NCBI RefSeq assembly: GCF_030450125.1
Contig: NZ_CP123923.1
Coordinates: 6,333,501 to 6,397,500, forward strand
DNA from: Streptomyces sp. WP-1
GTDB taxonomy: Bacteria; Actinomycetota; Actinomycetes; Streptomycetales; Streptomycetaceae
Reading direction: 5' to 3'
DNA length: 64,000 nucleotides
Position 1 is the stretch's first letter, and every line of letters begins with the position of its first letter. Shown in pieces: positions 16,608 to 24,892 of the stretch. The notes beneath the pieces were generated by a model. The model saw only the letters and a list, made by a program, of their open reading frames with translations, had not been told where the DNA came from and did no database searches. A program made the translations under genes and the position numbers.

Positions 16608-18362
16608 ATGACCACGGAAGCACGCCACTCCTGCGTACCGCCAGGCCCTCCGCCCTCCTCGGGCCCCCGCGCGGGCGCCGGTTGGAGCGCGGGCGCACCG
16701 GGTGGCGTTCCCGGCCCGGGAAGCGCGGACGGCCCCCGGACGACCGCCGCCGCGCGCGCCGACACGCCCCTCGGGGACGACCCCGGTGACGAGCCCTCCG
16801 TCTTCACCCCACGCGGCCCGGCCGACGGCGGGGGACCGGCGAGCGGTACGCCCGCAAGCCGTACCGTCCCCGAGGCCGCCGGCCCCGTGAGCCCCCCGCC
16901 ACCCCCCGCCTCGGCCCGCTTCCCCGACAGCCCGCCCCGCGCGGCACGCCCGCGCACCGAGACCGATGCGCCGCGCCCCGCGTACGCCGACGCGAGCGGG
17001 AGCGGCGCCGTGTCGGCCGACGGGGGAGGTACGAACACGAGGGGTACCGGCAACGGTGCCGGCAGTGGCGCCGCTGCCGGGGGATCCGGGCAGCCCCGTG
17101 TCACCGGCGCGGGCGGTCCCGCGCCGGCGGACGGCGGCCGCCGGGACGGTTCCGTACGGCCCGAGGCCGGCGGTTCCGCCGGCTCCGTGCCGTCGGGCCG
17201 GCGGCCGGGGCGGGCGGAGGTGCCCGCGCGGCACGCCTCGGGGACGACGGCCGGACCGCATCCGGTCCCCCCTGCCGCCGGGCCGCACACTCCCGGCCCC
17301 GGTAGCGCGGTGCCCCCGGACGCCTCCGGGGCGGCCACCCCGCTCCGGCCGGTCCCGCCCGGCCCCGGCCCTGTTTTCGGCGCGCCCACAGGCACTCCCG
17401 CAGGCGATCCCGCGAGCACCTCCGCGAGCACCTCCGTGAGCGCCCCCTCGGACGCGCCCGCGTATGCGACCCGGCCCACCACCGTGTGGCACCCCCAGCC
17501 GCCCACCGCGCACGCCCCCCGGCACGCCCCGCCCCGGCAGGGTGCCGGCCGTCCCCATGTCACCTTCGGGGAACCCGACCTGCTCCGGGTGCGCAGGCGG
17601 GGGCGGGCCGTTGTCGCCGGGGTCTGCCTCGTGCTGGGGCTCGGGCTCATCGGCGGTGCCGTGGCCGGGAGTTGGATCGCGGAGGATCACGAGAACAGCG
17701 CCGCGCAGGGGTTCGCCGCGGCCGTGCCCGCGTGGCACAGCGTGCCCGTCGACACGTTGTTCCCGCCCGTCGTGCAGGGCGCGGGGGAGGGCCCCGGCGG
17801 AGCGGACCGGACCTGGACGCGGGTCGCGGTCGCCCCGGACGGCGGCTGCGCCGACGGGTTCGACCCGCTGCTGTGGAAGGTCCTCGCCGGTGCCGGCTGC
17901 CGGCGGCTGCTGCGCGCCACCTACACGGACGCCACCCAGAGCTATGTGACCACCGTCGGCCTGCTGTTCACCAGGGCCGACCCCGCCGGCATGTCCGCGC
18001 TCGCCACCCGCTTCCGCACCCAGCACCTCGCCGCACGCCCCGACCTGATGCCCCGCCCCTACGCCGCCCCGGACACCCCCGCGGCCGGTTTCGGCGACGC
18101 CCAGCGCGCCACCTGGACCATCTCCGTGCGCACCGACGTCCCGGTCGTCGTGTACGCCGTCTCCGGCTGGGCGGACGGCCGCAGCGTGGACACCCCCCAG
18201 CCCGCCGCCGACGCGGTACGGGCCGGTGCCACCACCGCGCAGGCCCAGTCCGGCCTCGGCAACGAGGCGCAGGGACTGTCCGCGGAGATGGCACGGCGGC
18301 TGCGCGAGGCCGTCGGCTCCGACGCCACGAACACCACGAGCGCCCCGAAGAGACCCTCATGA
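16608..18362 (+). CDS. Proline/glycine-rich single-pass membrane protein coupled to a mycosin
   Basis: A 584-residue protein that I do not recognise by family. Residues 1 to about 320 are a disordered Pro/Gly/Ala/Ser/Thr-rich tail of unusual length. One membrane helix follows at about 333-353 (VVAGVCLVLGLGLIGGAVAG), then an outside domain of about 230 residues with paired cysteines (DGGCADGF, GAGCRRLL). Topology is probably cytoplasmic tail, helix, extracytoplasmic domain. The stop overlaps the protease ATG (ATGA), so co-translation with the subtilase is strongly implied. It may anchor or recruit the protease. The N-terminus could begin later, but the spaced AGGAAACGGGGAA before 16608 supports this start. 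Confidence 0.72.
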   Translation: MTTEARHSCVPPGPPPSSGPRAGAGWSAGAPGGVPGPGSADGPRTTAAARADTPLGDDPGDEPSVFTPRGPADGGGPASGTPASRTVPEAAGPVSPPPPPASARFPDSPPRAARPRTETDAPRPAYADASGSGAVSADGGGTNTRGTGNGAGSGAAAGGSGQPRVTGAGGPAPADGGRRDGSVRPEAGGSAGSVPSGRRPGRAEVPARHASGTTAGPHPVPPAAGPHTPGPGSAVPPDASGAATPLRPVPPGPGPVFGAPTGTPAGDPASTSASTSVSAPSDAPAYATRPTTVWHPQPPTAHAPRHAPPRQGAGRPHVTFGEPDLLRVRRRGRAVVAGVCLVLGLGLIGGAVAGSWIAEDHENSAAQGFAAAVPAWHSVPVDTLFPPVVQGAGEGPGGADRTWTRVAVAPDGGCADGFDPLLWKVLAGAGCRRLLRATYTDATQSYVTTVGLLFTRADPAGMSALATRFRTQHLAARPDLMPRPYAAPDTPAAGFGDAQRATWTISVRTDVPVVVYAVSGWADGRSVDTPQPAADAVRAGATTAQAQSGLGNEAQGLSAEMARRLREAVGSDATNTTSAPKRPS

Positions 18363-19519
18363 AGCGTGCCCGCGGGGCCGCGGTGAGCGCTCTGCTCGCC
18401 GGCGCCCTCACCCTGCTGCCCGCCGCCGCCGCCCACGCCGACGGCATCCGCGCCCAGCAGTGGGGCCTGTCCGCCCTCCACCTCGACCAGGCCTGGCACA
18501 CCACCAGGGGCCAGGGCATCACCGTCGCCGTCCTCGACACCGGCGTCCAGGAGGACCACCCCGACCTCGTCGGCAATGTGCTGCCCGCCAAGGACATGAT
18601 CGGCTTCGGCGCCCGGCCGGGCGACCGCATCTGGGGACGGCACGGCACCGCCATGGCCGGCATCATCGCGGGCCACGGCCACGGACCCGGCGACTCCGAC
18701 GGCGTCATGGGCGTCGCCCCCGAGGCGAAGATCCTTCCCGTGCGGGTGATCCTGGAGGACAGCGACCCCGCCCGCGCCAAGGCCCGCACCACCCGCGGCA
18801 GCGCCCTCGCCGACGGCATCCGCTGGGCCGCCGACCACGGCGCCGACGTCATCAACCTCTCCCTCGGCGACGACTCCGCCTCCGCCCACCCCGAACCCGG
18901 CGAGGACGAGGCCGTGCAGTACGCCCTGAAGAAGGGCGTGGTCGTCGTCGCCTCCGCGGGCAACGGCGGCGACAAGGGCGACCATGTCTCCTACCCGGCC
19001 GCCTACCCCGGCGTCGTCGTCGCCACCGCCGTCGACCGCTACGGCACCCGCGCCGCCTTCTCCACCCGCCGCTGGTACGCCGCGGTCGGCGCGCCCGGCG
19101 TCGACGTCGTCATCGCCGACCCCGACCACAAGTACTACGAGGGCTGGGGCACCTCGGCCGCCTCCGCCTACGTCTCGGGGGTCGCCGCGCTGATCAAGTC
19201 GGCCCACCCGGGGCTGAGCCCGGCCCAGATCAAGAAGCTCCTGGAGGACACCGCCGACGATCCGCCGGCCGGTGGCCGCGACGACTCCCGGGGCTACGGC
19301 ACGATCGACCCGGTGGCCGCCCTCAGCGCGGCCGACCGGCTCGAACCGGCGAAGCTGAGCCCGGCGTCGTACCCCCGCACGTACTTCGGCCCGGGTCCCG
19401 ACGCCCCCAGGGCGACCCGATCCGCCGCCGACTGGGCGGCGCCCCTCGCGGGCAGCGTCGGCGGGGTGCTGCTGGTCGTCGGCGTGATCCTGTGGCGCGG
19501 CCGCAGGCAGACCTTCTGA
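18359..19519 (+). CDS. Mycosin-like subtilisin serine protease (membrane-anchored)
   Basis: A 386-residue S8 peptidase. A signal peptide (LLAGALTLLPAAAAHADG, residues 12-29) is followed by the catalytic domain with Asp in VAVLDTGVQEDHPDL, His in GRHGTAMAGIIAGHG and Ser in WGTSAASAYVSGVAAL. A C-terminal membrane helix (APLAGSVGGVLLVVGVILW) ends in positive residues. This is the mycosin (MycP) architecture of type VII secretion. However, no eccB, eccC, eccD or WXG100 genes are nearby, so it may be an orphan membrane protease. It is coupled to the preceding proline-rich membrane protein by a four-base overlap. Confidence 0.92.
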   Translation: MKRARGAAVSALLAGALTLLPAAAAHADGIRAQQWGLSALHLDQAWHTTRGQGITVAVLDTGVQEDHPDLVGNVLPAKDMIGFGARPGDRIWGRHGTAMAGIIAGHGHGPGDSDGVMGVAPEAKILPVRVILEDSDPARAKARTTRGSALADGIRWAADHGADVINLSLGDDSASAHPEPGEDEAVQYALKKGVVVVASAGNGGDKGDHVSYPAAYPGVVVATAVDRYGTRAAFSTRRWYAAVGAPGVDVVIADPDHKYYEGWGTSAASAYVSGVAALIKSAHPGLSPAQIKKLLEDTADDPPAGGRDDSRGYGTIDPVAALSAADRLEPAKLSPASYPRTYFGPGPDAPRATRSAADWAAPLAGSVGGVLLVVGVILWRGRRQTF

Positions 19520-19603
19520 GGCGGCCCTTCCGAAGCGGCCCTCCTGGGGCGGGCGCCGGGCCGCCGCTCCGCCGGGCCGTCTCCCCCGATAGGGTCGGTG
19601 ACC

Positions 19604-20335
19604 GTGGCGAACAAGAACATCCCCGACTCCGGCTACTCCGACGACGACGGCTCCGCCGACCCCCGGCTCGGTGCGGCGCTCGCCGCGTGGGCCGAGGACC
19701 GCACCGCCGTCGGGCCGGTCCTCCGGGCGCTGAAGGGCGCCCGGCTGCTGGTGCCCGTCGTCGCCGTACTCGGCGAGGTCGAGGAGGACGAGAACGGGCT
19801 GCGCCGCGAGAAGACCAGCGACATGGCCGTACCCACCCTGAAGGCCGGTGGCCGTACCGCGCTGCCCGCGTTCACCTCCACCGACTCCCTCGCCCGCTGG
19901 GACCCCGAGGCCCGGCCGGTCGCCGTACCCCTGCACCAGGCGCTCCAGGCCGCCGCGCACGAGAAGGCCGACACGGTCGTGCTGGACCTCGCCGGACCGG
20001 TGCCGTTCGAGCTGACCGGGCCCGCGCTGCTCGCCCTCGCCGAGGGCCGCACCAGCACCGACCCGCTCGCCGACCCGGCCGTGACCGGGGCCGTGCGCGC
20101 GGCGGTGGCGGCCGAGCCCGGCGTACGCCGCGCCCACCTGGTGCCCGGCCCGGCCGACGGCACCCTCGCCCTCGTCCTCGACCCGGCCGCCCCGCCCGCC
20201 GAGACCGCCCAGGCGGTCGCGGGCCGGCTCGCCGCCGACGAAACACTGAGGGCCCGCCTGGTGCGCGGCCTCGACCTGGCACTGCTGCCGGCCGGGACGA
20301 CGCCTCCGGGCGAGCCCCTGTACGTGAAGGAATAG
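19604..20335 (+). CDS. SseB-family protein
   Basis: A 243-residue soluble protein resembling the SseB N-terminal family, a domain widespread in actinobacteria with no assigned biochemistry. Typical segments are LVPVVAVL near residue 48, GRTALPAFTSTDSLARWDP near 86, and VVLDLAGPVPFELTGPALLALAEG. I prefer GTG 19604 to GTG 19598: a TAGGGT -10 element at 19590-19595 would place transcription start near 19602-19604, giving a leaderless message. It is convergent with the DUF1844 gene, one base apart. Actinobacterial SseB proteins are often encoded near secretion or cell-wall genes, here the mycosin pair. Confidence 0.78.
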   Translation: MANKNIPDSGYSDDDGSADPRLGAALAAWAEDRTAVGPVLRALKGARLLVPVVAVLGEVEEDENGLRREKTSDMAVPTLKAGGRTALPAFTSTDSLARWDPEARPVAVPLHQALQAAAHEKADTVVLDLAGPVPFELTGPALLALAEGRTSTDPLADPAVTGAVRAAVAAEPGVRRAHLVPGPADGTLALVLDPAAPPAETAQAVAGRLAADETLRARLVRGLDLALLPAGTTPPGEPLYVKE

Positions 20336-20336
20336 C

Positions 20337-20693
20337 TCAGCCGTAGATCGGGCCCGTGTACTTCTCGCCCGGCCCCTGGCCCGGCTCGTCCGGGACGATC
20401 GAGGCCTCGCGGAAGGCCAGCTGGAGCGACTTCAGGCCGTCGCGCAGCGGGGCCGCGTGGAAGGAGCTGATCTCGGTCGCGCCGCCGTCCAGCAGTCCGG
20501 CGAGGGCGGTGATCAGCTTGCGGGCCTCGTCCAGGTCCTTGAACGTGTCGCCCTCCTCGCTGAGCCCGAGCTTCACGGCGGCGGCGCTCATCAGGTTGAC
20601 GGCGACCGTCACGATCACCTCGACGGCGGGGACCTCGGCGATATCGCGGGTCATCGCGTCGAAGTCGGGGTTCTCGGCAGGGGTCTCACTCAT
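20337..20693 (-). CDS. DUF1844 domain protein
   Basis: A 118-residue small acidic protein matching DUF1844 (VEVIVTVAVNLMSAAAVKLGL, then DLDEARKLITALAGLLD). Function is unknown. It is almost always encoded next to infC in actinobacteria, as here where it is divergent from infC. The start chosen is ATG 20693 (MSETPAENPDF); an ATG three codons upstream is possible. A cytoplasmic helical protein is predicted. Confidence 0.88.
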   Translation of the reverse strand: MSETPAENPDFDAMTRDIAEVPAVEVIVTVAVNLMSAAAVKLGLSEEGDTFKDLDEARKLITALAGLLDGGATEISSFHAAPLRDGLKSLQLAFREASIVPDEPGQGPGEKYTGPIYG

Positions 20694-20760
20694 GCCCCAC
20701 ACCCTAAGCGGCCCGCCGGCCTCCCCGTGACGCCCGCCCGATTAGCCCTTGTCAAGCCAT

Positions 20761-21076
20761 CCTGCTAATCTGGTGGGCGACCGGCCGGACGTAGGTATGC
20801 ACCTATCGCTCGGCCCACAAGTGGAGGCTCCGATCTCCCACCCGATCCGTCCCCCGGGACGGCGGGTCTCCGGTCAGGCGGCCGCCATCGTTCCGTACGG
20901 ACGATGGAGTCGCCCGATTCGCGCCCCGCGTCCATCGCGGCGGTGCTCCGGTAGCCAGGAGCCCCGCCTGTGATCGTCCGGGGCATTTTTTCTGCCTCGA
21001 CGCGGTTGGTCTGGACGAATACAGACGTTACGCGGCAGTCCGCCAGGCCGTCGCGTGGTGCTATCGAGGAGGATCC
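20761..21076 (+). promoter_or_regulatory. Long infC leader with attenuator-like intrinsic terminator
   Basis: More than 300 untranslated bases precede infC. A TAATCT box at 20766-20771 is a possible -10, though TTGTCA upstream is only 11 bases away. The leader contains the motif CGGCCCACAAGTGGAGG, which I recall as conserved before actinobacterial infC. It ends in a hairpin, GCCCCG (20961-20966) with CGGGGC (20979-20984), followed by six T residues (20986-20991), 86 bases before the infC start. A U-tract terminator is rare in this genome and here sits before the gene, which suggests attenuation, perhaps by IF3, L20 or tRNA status. Mechanism not proven. Confidence 0.65.
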
Positions 21077-21739
21077 ATCAGCGCCGAGCCCCGCATCAAC
21101 GACCGGATTCGCGTTCCCGAGGTGCGACTTGTCGGTCCCAGTGGCGAGCAGGTCGGCATCGTGCCGCTCGCGAAGGCACTGGAGCTTGCGCAGGAGTACG
21201 ACCTGGACCTGGTCGAGGTGGCGGCGACCGCCCGTCCGCCCGTGTGCAAGCTCATGGACTACGGGAAGTTCAAGTACGAGTCGGCCATGAAGGCCCGTGA
21301 GGCGCGCAAGAACCAGGCGCACACGGTCATCAAGGAGATGAAGCTCCGGCCGAAGATCGACCCGCACGACTATGACACCAAGAAGGGTCACGTCGTCCGG
21401 TTCCTCAAGCAGGGCGACAAGGTCAAGATCACGATCATGTTCCGTGGTCGTGAGCAGTCCCGGCCCGAGCTGGGCTACCGACTGCTCCAGCGTCTCGCGG
21501 AGGACGTCCAGGACCTCGGGTTCGTCGAGTCGAACCCGAAGCAGGACGGCCGAAACATGATCATGGTCCTCGGTCCGCACAAGAAGAAGACCGAGGCGAT
21601 GGCCGAGGCCCGTCAGGCGCAGGAGGCCCGCAAGGCCGACGCGAAGGCGAACCCCGGCAAGTCGCAGAACCCGGCCGAGGCATCGTCCGAGGAGCCCGTC
21701 GAGGCCGAGGCGTCGTCCGAGGAAACTGCCGAGGCGTGA
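21077..21739 (+). CDS. infC: Translation initiation factor IF-3 with ATC start codon
   Basis: A 220-residue IF-3. The N-domain reads [20 protein letters not shown] with [20 protein letters not shown], a long linker helix [15 protein letters not shown] follows, then the C-domain [17 protein letters not shown] and [16 protein letters not shown]. There is an actinobacterial Ala/Glu-rich tail of about 40 residues. Conserved N-terminal residues lie upstream of the first GTG (21122), and no ATG, GTG or TTG is available before them. The only sensible start is ATC 21077, four bases after GAGGAGG. This mirrors the AUU start of E. coli infC, used for autoregulation because IF-3 rejects non-canonical starts. 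It is first gene of infC-rpmI-rplT. Confidence 0.93.
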   Translation: MSAEPRINDRIRVPEVRLVGPSGEQVGIVPLAKALELAQEYDLDLVEVAATARPPVCKLMDYGKFKYESAMKAREARKNQAHTVIKEMKLRPKIDPHDYDTKKGHVVRFLKQGDKVKITIMFRGREQSRPELGYRLLQRLAEDVQDLGFVESNPKQDGRNMIMVLGPHKKKTEAMAEARQAQEARKADAKANPGKSQNPAEASSEEPVEAEASSEETAEA

Positions 21740-21744
21740 TCCCG

Positions 21745-21821
21745 GGGAGCCGCACGGCTCCCGAGGATGTAACCGAAACAAGAGCGACGCTCCACCGTGC
21801 CCGGTTTTCGTGACCGGGCAC
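21745..21821 (+). promoter_or_regulatory. Two hairpins between infC and rpmI
   Basis: GGGAGCC-GCAC-GGCTCCC (21745-21762 region) and a 9-bp perfect stem GTGCCCGGT/ACCGGGCAC (21797-21805 with 21813-21821) stand in the 114-base gap. They could set the IF3:L35:L20 ratio, act as processing sites, or form the L20-binding structure known in other bacteria. No U-tract follows either one. Confidence 0.5.
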
Positions 21822-21853
21822 CGGAGCGCCACCGACGAGGAGAGAACGGCGCT

Positions 21854-22048
21854 ATGCCGAAGAACAAGTCGCACAGCGGTGCCAGCAAGCGCTTCAAGGT
21901 CACCGGCTCCGGCAAGGTGCTCCGCGAGCGCGCCGGCAAGCGCCACCTGCTTGAGCACAAGTCGTCCCGCGTGACGCGTCGCCTCACCGGCAACGCCGAG
22001 ATGGCCCCGGGCGACGCCGCGAAGATCAAGAAGCTTCTCGGCAAGTGA
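21854..22048 (+). CDS. rpmI: Ribosomal protein bL35
   Basis: A 64-residue basic protein with the universal L35 opening [21 protein letters not shown] and the [15 protein letters not shown] segment ([18 protein letters not shown]). It is a late-assembling protein of the 50S subunit. GAGGAGAGAACGGCGCT supplies the ribosome site. Second gene of the operon. Confidence 0.97.
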   Translation: MPKNKSHSGASKRFKVTGSGKVLRERAGKRHLLEHKSSRVTRRLTGNAEMAPGDAAKIKKLLGK

Positions 22049-22146
22049 CGCCGCGGCGCTCGTCGAGCGCCGTGCGTCTGGACCGGGACCCAATCGTTTC
22101 CGGGTCGTGTGAGGACACCCACGACCCCGCTACAAGGAGTTAACAA

Positions 22147-22530
22147 GTGGCACGCGTCAAGCGGGCAGTCAACGCCCACAAGAAGCGCCGGGCGATCCTG
22201 GAGCAGGCCTCCGGCTACCGTGGTCAGCGTTCGCGCCTGTACCGCAAGGCCAAGGAGCAGGTCACCCACTCGCTGGTCTACAACTACAACGACCGCAAGA
22301 AGCGCAAGGGCGACTTCCGTCAGCTGTGGATCCAGCGCATCAACGCCGCTGCCCGCGCCAACGGCATGACCTACAACCGCTTCATCCAGGGTCTGAAGGC
22401 CGCGAACGTCGAGGTCGACCGCAAGATCCTGGCCGAGCTGGCCGTCAACGACGTGAACGCGTTCGCCGCGCTCGTCGAGGTCGCGCAGAAGGCGCTGCCG
22501 TCGGACGTCAACGCGCCCAAGGCCGCGTGA
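22147..22530 (+). CDS. rplT: Ribosomal protein bL20
   Basis: A 127-residue bL20, essential early in 50S assembly and, in several bacteria, an autogenous repressor of the infC operon. Typical features are [15 protein letters not shown], the [19 protein letters not shown] helix and [19 protein letters not shown] 22147 is preceded by AAGGAG. Normal length. Followed by a terminator hairpin. Confidence 0.97.
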   Translation: MARVKRAVNAHKKRRAILEQASGYRGQRSRLYRKAKEQVTHSLVYNYNDRKKRKGDFRQLWIQRINAAARANGMTYNRFIQGLKAANVEVDRKILAELAVNDVNAFAALVEVAQKALPSDVNAPKAA

Positions 22531-22560
22531 CGCTGCGCTGGCTTCAGCCGTCGTAATACC

Positions 22561-22592
22561 GGGACCCGCAGGCTGTATGGCTTGCGGGTCTC
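22561..22592 (+). terminator. Terminator after rplT
   Basis: GACCCGCA (22563-22570) pairs with TGCGGGTC (22583-22590), extended by a second GC helix toward the loop. It sits 30 bases past the rplT stop. The tail CTCGCTGTT is only weakly U-rich. Confidence 0.75.
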
Positions 22593-22620
22593 GCTGTTGA
22601 GGTTCCCCGGTGCGTTTTCG

Positions 22621-22690
22621 GCCGCGGGTGCGCCGTGGTTGCTCGCGCAGTTCCCCGCGCAGTTCCCCGCGCCCCTTCGGGGCACGACAC
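22621..22690. repeat. Interspersed Streptomyces repeat copy
   Basis: Opposite-orientation member of the family found at 9830-10055. GCGCAGTTCCCC is present twice in succession, then GCGCCCCTTCGGGGC, which can form a hairpin. It lies between the rplT terminator and the methyltransferase start. Confidence 0.65.
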
Positions 22691-22721
22691 CAACAAGACT
22701 CCCCGGAAAGCGAAGAAGAGC

Positions 22722-23573
22722 ATGGTCCCCGTCAGCCCCGAGCTGATCTCTCCCCGTTCCGCCCGTGTCGCCGCGGCGCGGCGGCTTGCCAAGCGGAATT
22801 TCCGGGGGAAGGACCGGCTGTTTCTCGCGGAGGGGCCGCAGGCCGTGCGGGAGGCGGCGGTGCATCAGGGGAGCGGGCTCGTCGAACTGTTCGCCACGGT
22901 CGAGGCCGCGGAGCGGTACGCCGACATCGTCGGTGAGGCCCGCGCCGTCGGCGCCCGGGTGCATCTCGCCGCCGAGGACGTCATCGCCGACATCTCCACC
23001 ACGGTGACCCCGCAGGGGCTGGTCGGCGTCTGCCGGTTCCTGGACACCCCGTTCGAGGACATCCTCGCCGCCCGCCCCCGGCTGGTCGCCGTGCTCGCGC
23101 ATGTGCGCGACCCGGGCAACGCGGGCACCGTGCTGCGCTGCGCGGACGCCGCCGGCGCCGAGGCCGTCGTCCTCACCGACGCCTCCGTGGACCTGTACAA
23201 CCCCAAGGCCGTACGCGCCTCCGTCGGCTCCCTCTTCCACCTCCCGGTCGCCGTCGGCGTCCCCGTGGAGCAGGCCATCGAGCGGCTCAAGGGCGCCGGG
23301 GTGCGCATCCTCGCCGCCGACGGCGCGGGCGACCGCGACCTGGACGAGGAGCTGGACAAGGGCACCATGGGCGGGCCCACCGCCTGGGTGTTCGGCAACG
23401 AGGCGTGGGGGCTCCCCAAGGAGACCCGCGACCTCGCCGACGCCGTCGTACGGGTGCCCATCCACGGCAAGGCCGAGAGCCTGAACCTGGCCACGGCCGC
23501 CGCCGTCTGCCTGTACGCCTCGGCTCGTGCGCAGCGCGCCCGCGGAGGGTGCCGTTCCGTCACCCAGAGCTAG
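22722..23573 (+). CDS. SpoU/TrmH-family RNA 2'-O-methyltransferase
   Basis: A 283-residue SPOUT methyltransferase. An N-terminal RNA-binding domain (FRGKDRLFLAEGPQAVREA) precedes the knotted catalytic domain with motif 1 HVRDPGNAGTVLRCADAAG (near residue 128), motif 2 AWVFGNEAWGLP (near 223) and motif 3 IHGKAESLNLATAAAVCLY. These residues bind S-adenosylmethionine and methylate ribose in rRNA or tRNA. A tsnR-like thiostrepton-resistance role is possible but not shown. It starts at ATG 22722, in the conserved neighbourhood downstream of rplT. Confidence 0.92.
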   Translation: MVPVSPELISPRSARVAAARRLAKRNFRGKDRLFLAEGPQAVREAAVHQGSGLVELFATVEAAERYADIVGEARAVGARVHLAAEDVIADISTTVTPQGLVGVCRFLDTPFEDILAARPRLVAVLAHVRDPGNAGTVLRCADAAGAEAVVLTDASVDLYNPKAVRASVGSLFHLPVAVGVPVEQAIERLKGAGVRILAADGAGDRDLDEELDKGTMGGPTAWVFGNEAWGLPKETRDLADAVVRVPIHGKAESLNLATAAAVCLYASARAQRARGGCRSVTQS

Positions 23574-23623
23574 TAGGGTGGCCAGCTCGGGGCCCTGCGC
23601 CGTATGAGAGGTGGGGTACGGGG

Positions 23624-24754
23624 ATGAGAGTGGCCGGCACGAGCACCGGGCCGGAAGGACGGGACGCGCGCGAGGTATCCGCGTCCTCGTGCGGTGCGGG
23701 CGGGCTCGATCCCGACCAGCTCCCCGACGGGCTGGTGGTCGCCGACGAGCGGGGACGCGTCGTCGGGTTCAACGCGGCCGCGGCGCGCATCACCGCCGTA
23801 CCCGTCGCCGAGGCCCTCGGGCAGCCGCTGGAGAAGGCGCTGCCGTTGGAGGACCTGGAGGGCCGCCGCTGGTGGCAGCTCACCGACCCCTACGGCGGCC
23901 TCGCCACCCGGACCCGGCAGCCCGAGCGCAATCTGCTGCTGCCCGGCGGCCGGGAGGTGCTCGTCACCGCCCGGTACGTCCGCACCGCGCCCCTCGGCCC
24001 GGTGCACCGTCTGATCATCTGCCTGCGGGACACCGAGGCCCGCCGCCGCACCGAGCGCAGCCACGCCGAGCTGATCGCCACCGTCGCCCATGAGCTGCGC
24101 TCCCCGCTGACCTCCGTCAAGGGTTTCACCGCGACCCTGCTCGCCAAGTGGGAGCGGTTCACCGACGACCAGAAGCGGCTGATGCTGGAGACCGTCGACG
24201 CGGACGCCGACCGGGTCACCCGGCTCATCGCGGAGCTGCTGGACATCTCCCGGATCGACTCGGGGCGCCTGGAGGTGCGCAGGCAGCCCGTCGACATAGG
24301 GGCCGCCGTCTCCCGCCACATCCAGGCGTACGTCGCCGCCGGGCAGAGCGCCGGCCGCTTCCTGCTGCGCATCGAGCAGCCGCTGCCCGATCTGTGGGCC
24401 GACCCCGACAAGATCGACCAGGTGCTCAGCAACCTGCTGGAAAATGCGGTGCGGCACGGCGAGGGAACCGTCACCATCGACATCACGCCCACGGCGTCCC
24501 CCCGCGAGGGCGAGGAGGCCGGCACATCGGTCACGGTGAGCGACGAAGGGCCCGGCATCCCGGAGGAGTCCATGAACCGCGTCTTCACCCGCTTCTGGCG
24601 GGGCAGCAAGCGCGGCGGCACCGGACTCGGGCTGTACATCGTCAAGGGCATCGTCGAGGCCCACGGCGGCACCATCACGGTCGGCCGCGCCCGCGGCGGC
24701 GGCGCCGAGTTCCGATTTACGTTGCCCGTGAGCGCCCCGGCGTATCTCGCCTAG
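23624..24754 (+). CDS. PAS-containing sensor histidine kinase (soluble, orphan)
   Basis: A 376-residue kinase with no membrane helix. A PAS domain at about residues 30-130 (GLVVADERGRVVGFNAAAARI) is followed by HisKA with phospho-acceptor His in IATVAHELRSPLTSVKGF (near 160). HATPase_c follows with N box QVLSNLLENAVRHG, G1 SDEGPGIPEE and G2 GGTGLGLYIVKG. No response regulator is adjacent. TAGGGT at 23574-23579, right at the methyltransferase stop, is a likely -10, so it may have its own promoter. Lying between rplT and pheS, its conserved position suggests a housekeeping sensor; signal unknown. Confidence 0.93.
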   Translation: MRVAGTSTGPEGRDAREVSASSCGAGGLDPDQLPDGLVVADERGRVVGFNAAAARITAVPVAEALGQPLEKALPLEDLEGRRWWQLTDPYGGLATRTRQPERNLLLPGGREVLVTARYVRTAPLGPVHRLIICLRDTEARRRTERSHAELIATVAHELRSPLTSVKGFTATLLAKWERFTDDQKRLMLETVDADADRVTRLIAELLDISRIDSGRLEVRRQPVDIGAAVSRHIQAYVAAGQSAGRFLLRIEQPLPDLWADPDKIDQVLSNLLENAVRHGEGTVTIDITPTASPREGEEAGTSVTVSDEGPGIPEESMNRVFTRFWRGSKRGGTGLGLYIVKGIVEAHGGTITVGRARGGGAEFRFTLPVSAPAYLA

Positions 24755-24892
24755 CGGCCCACGGGCTCTTCGTACAGCTCCACCCCGTTAGACTCGGCCT
24801 TTGGCACCTTTGTGTCCTTCACGCGGCCCTCGCGAGTCGAGACGAGTCGGTGACGGGGACCATCCGCCAGCCAAACGGAAGCACGGGAAGAG

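Noticed and set aside
19598..19603. GTG 19598 as start of the SseB-family gene
   Set aside because: It lies only three bases after a TAGGGT -10 element, upstream of the expected transcription start; GTG 19604 fits better.
24755..24892. T-box riboswitch before pheS
   Set aside because: No AGGGTGGNACCGCG-like T-box sequence or antiterminator/terminator pair is present in the 138-base leader.
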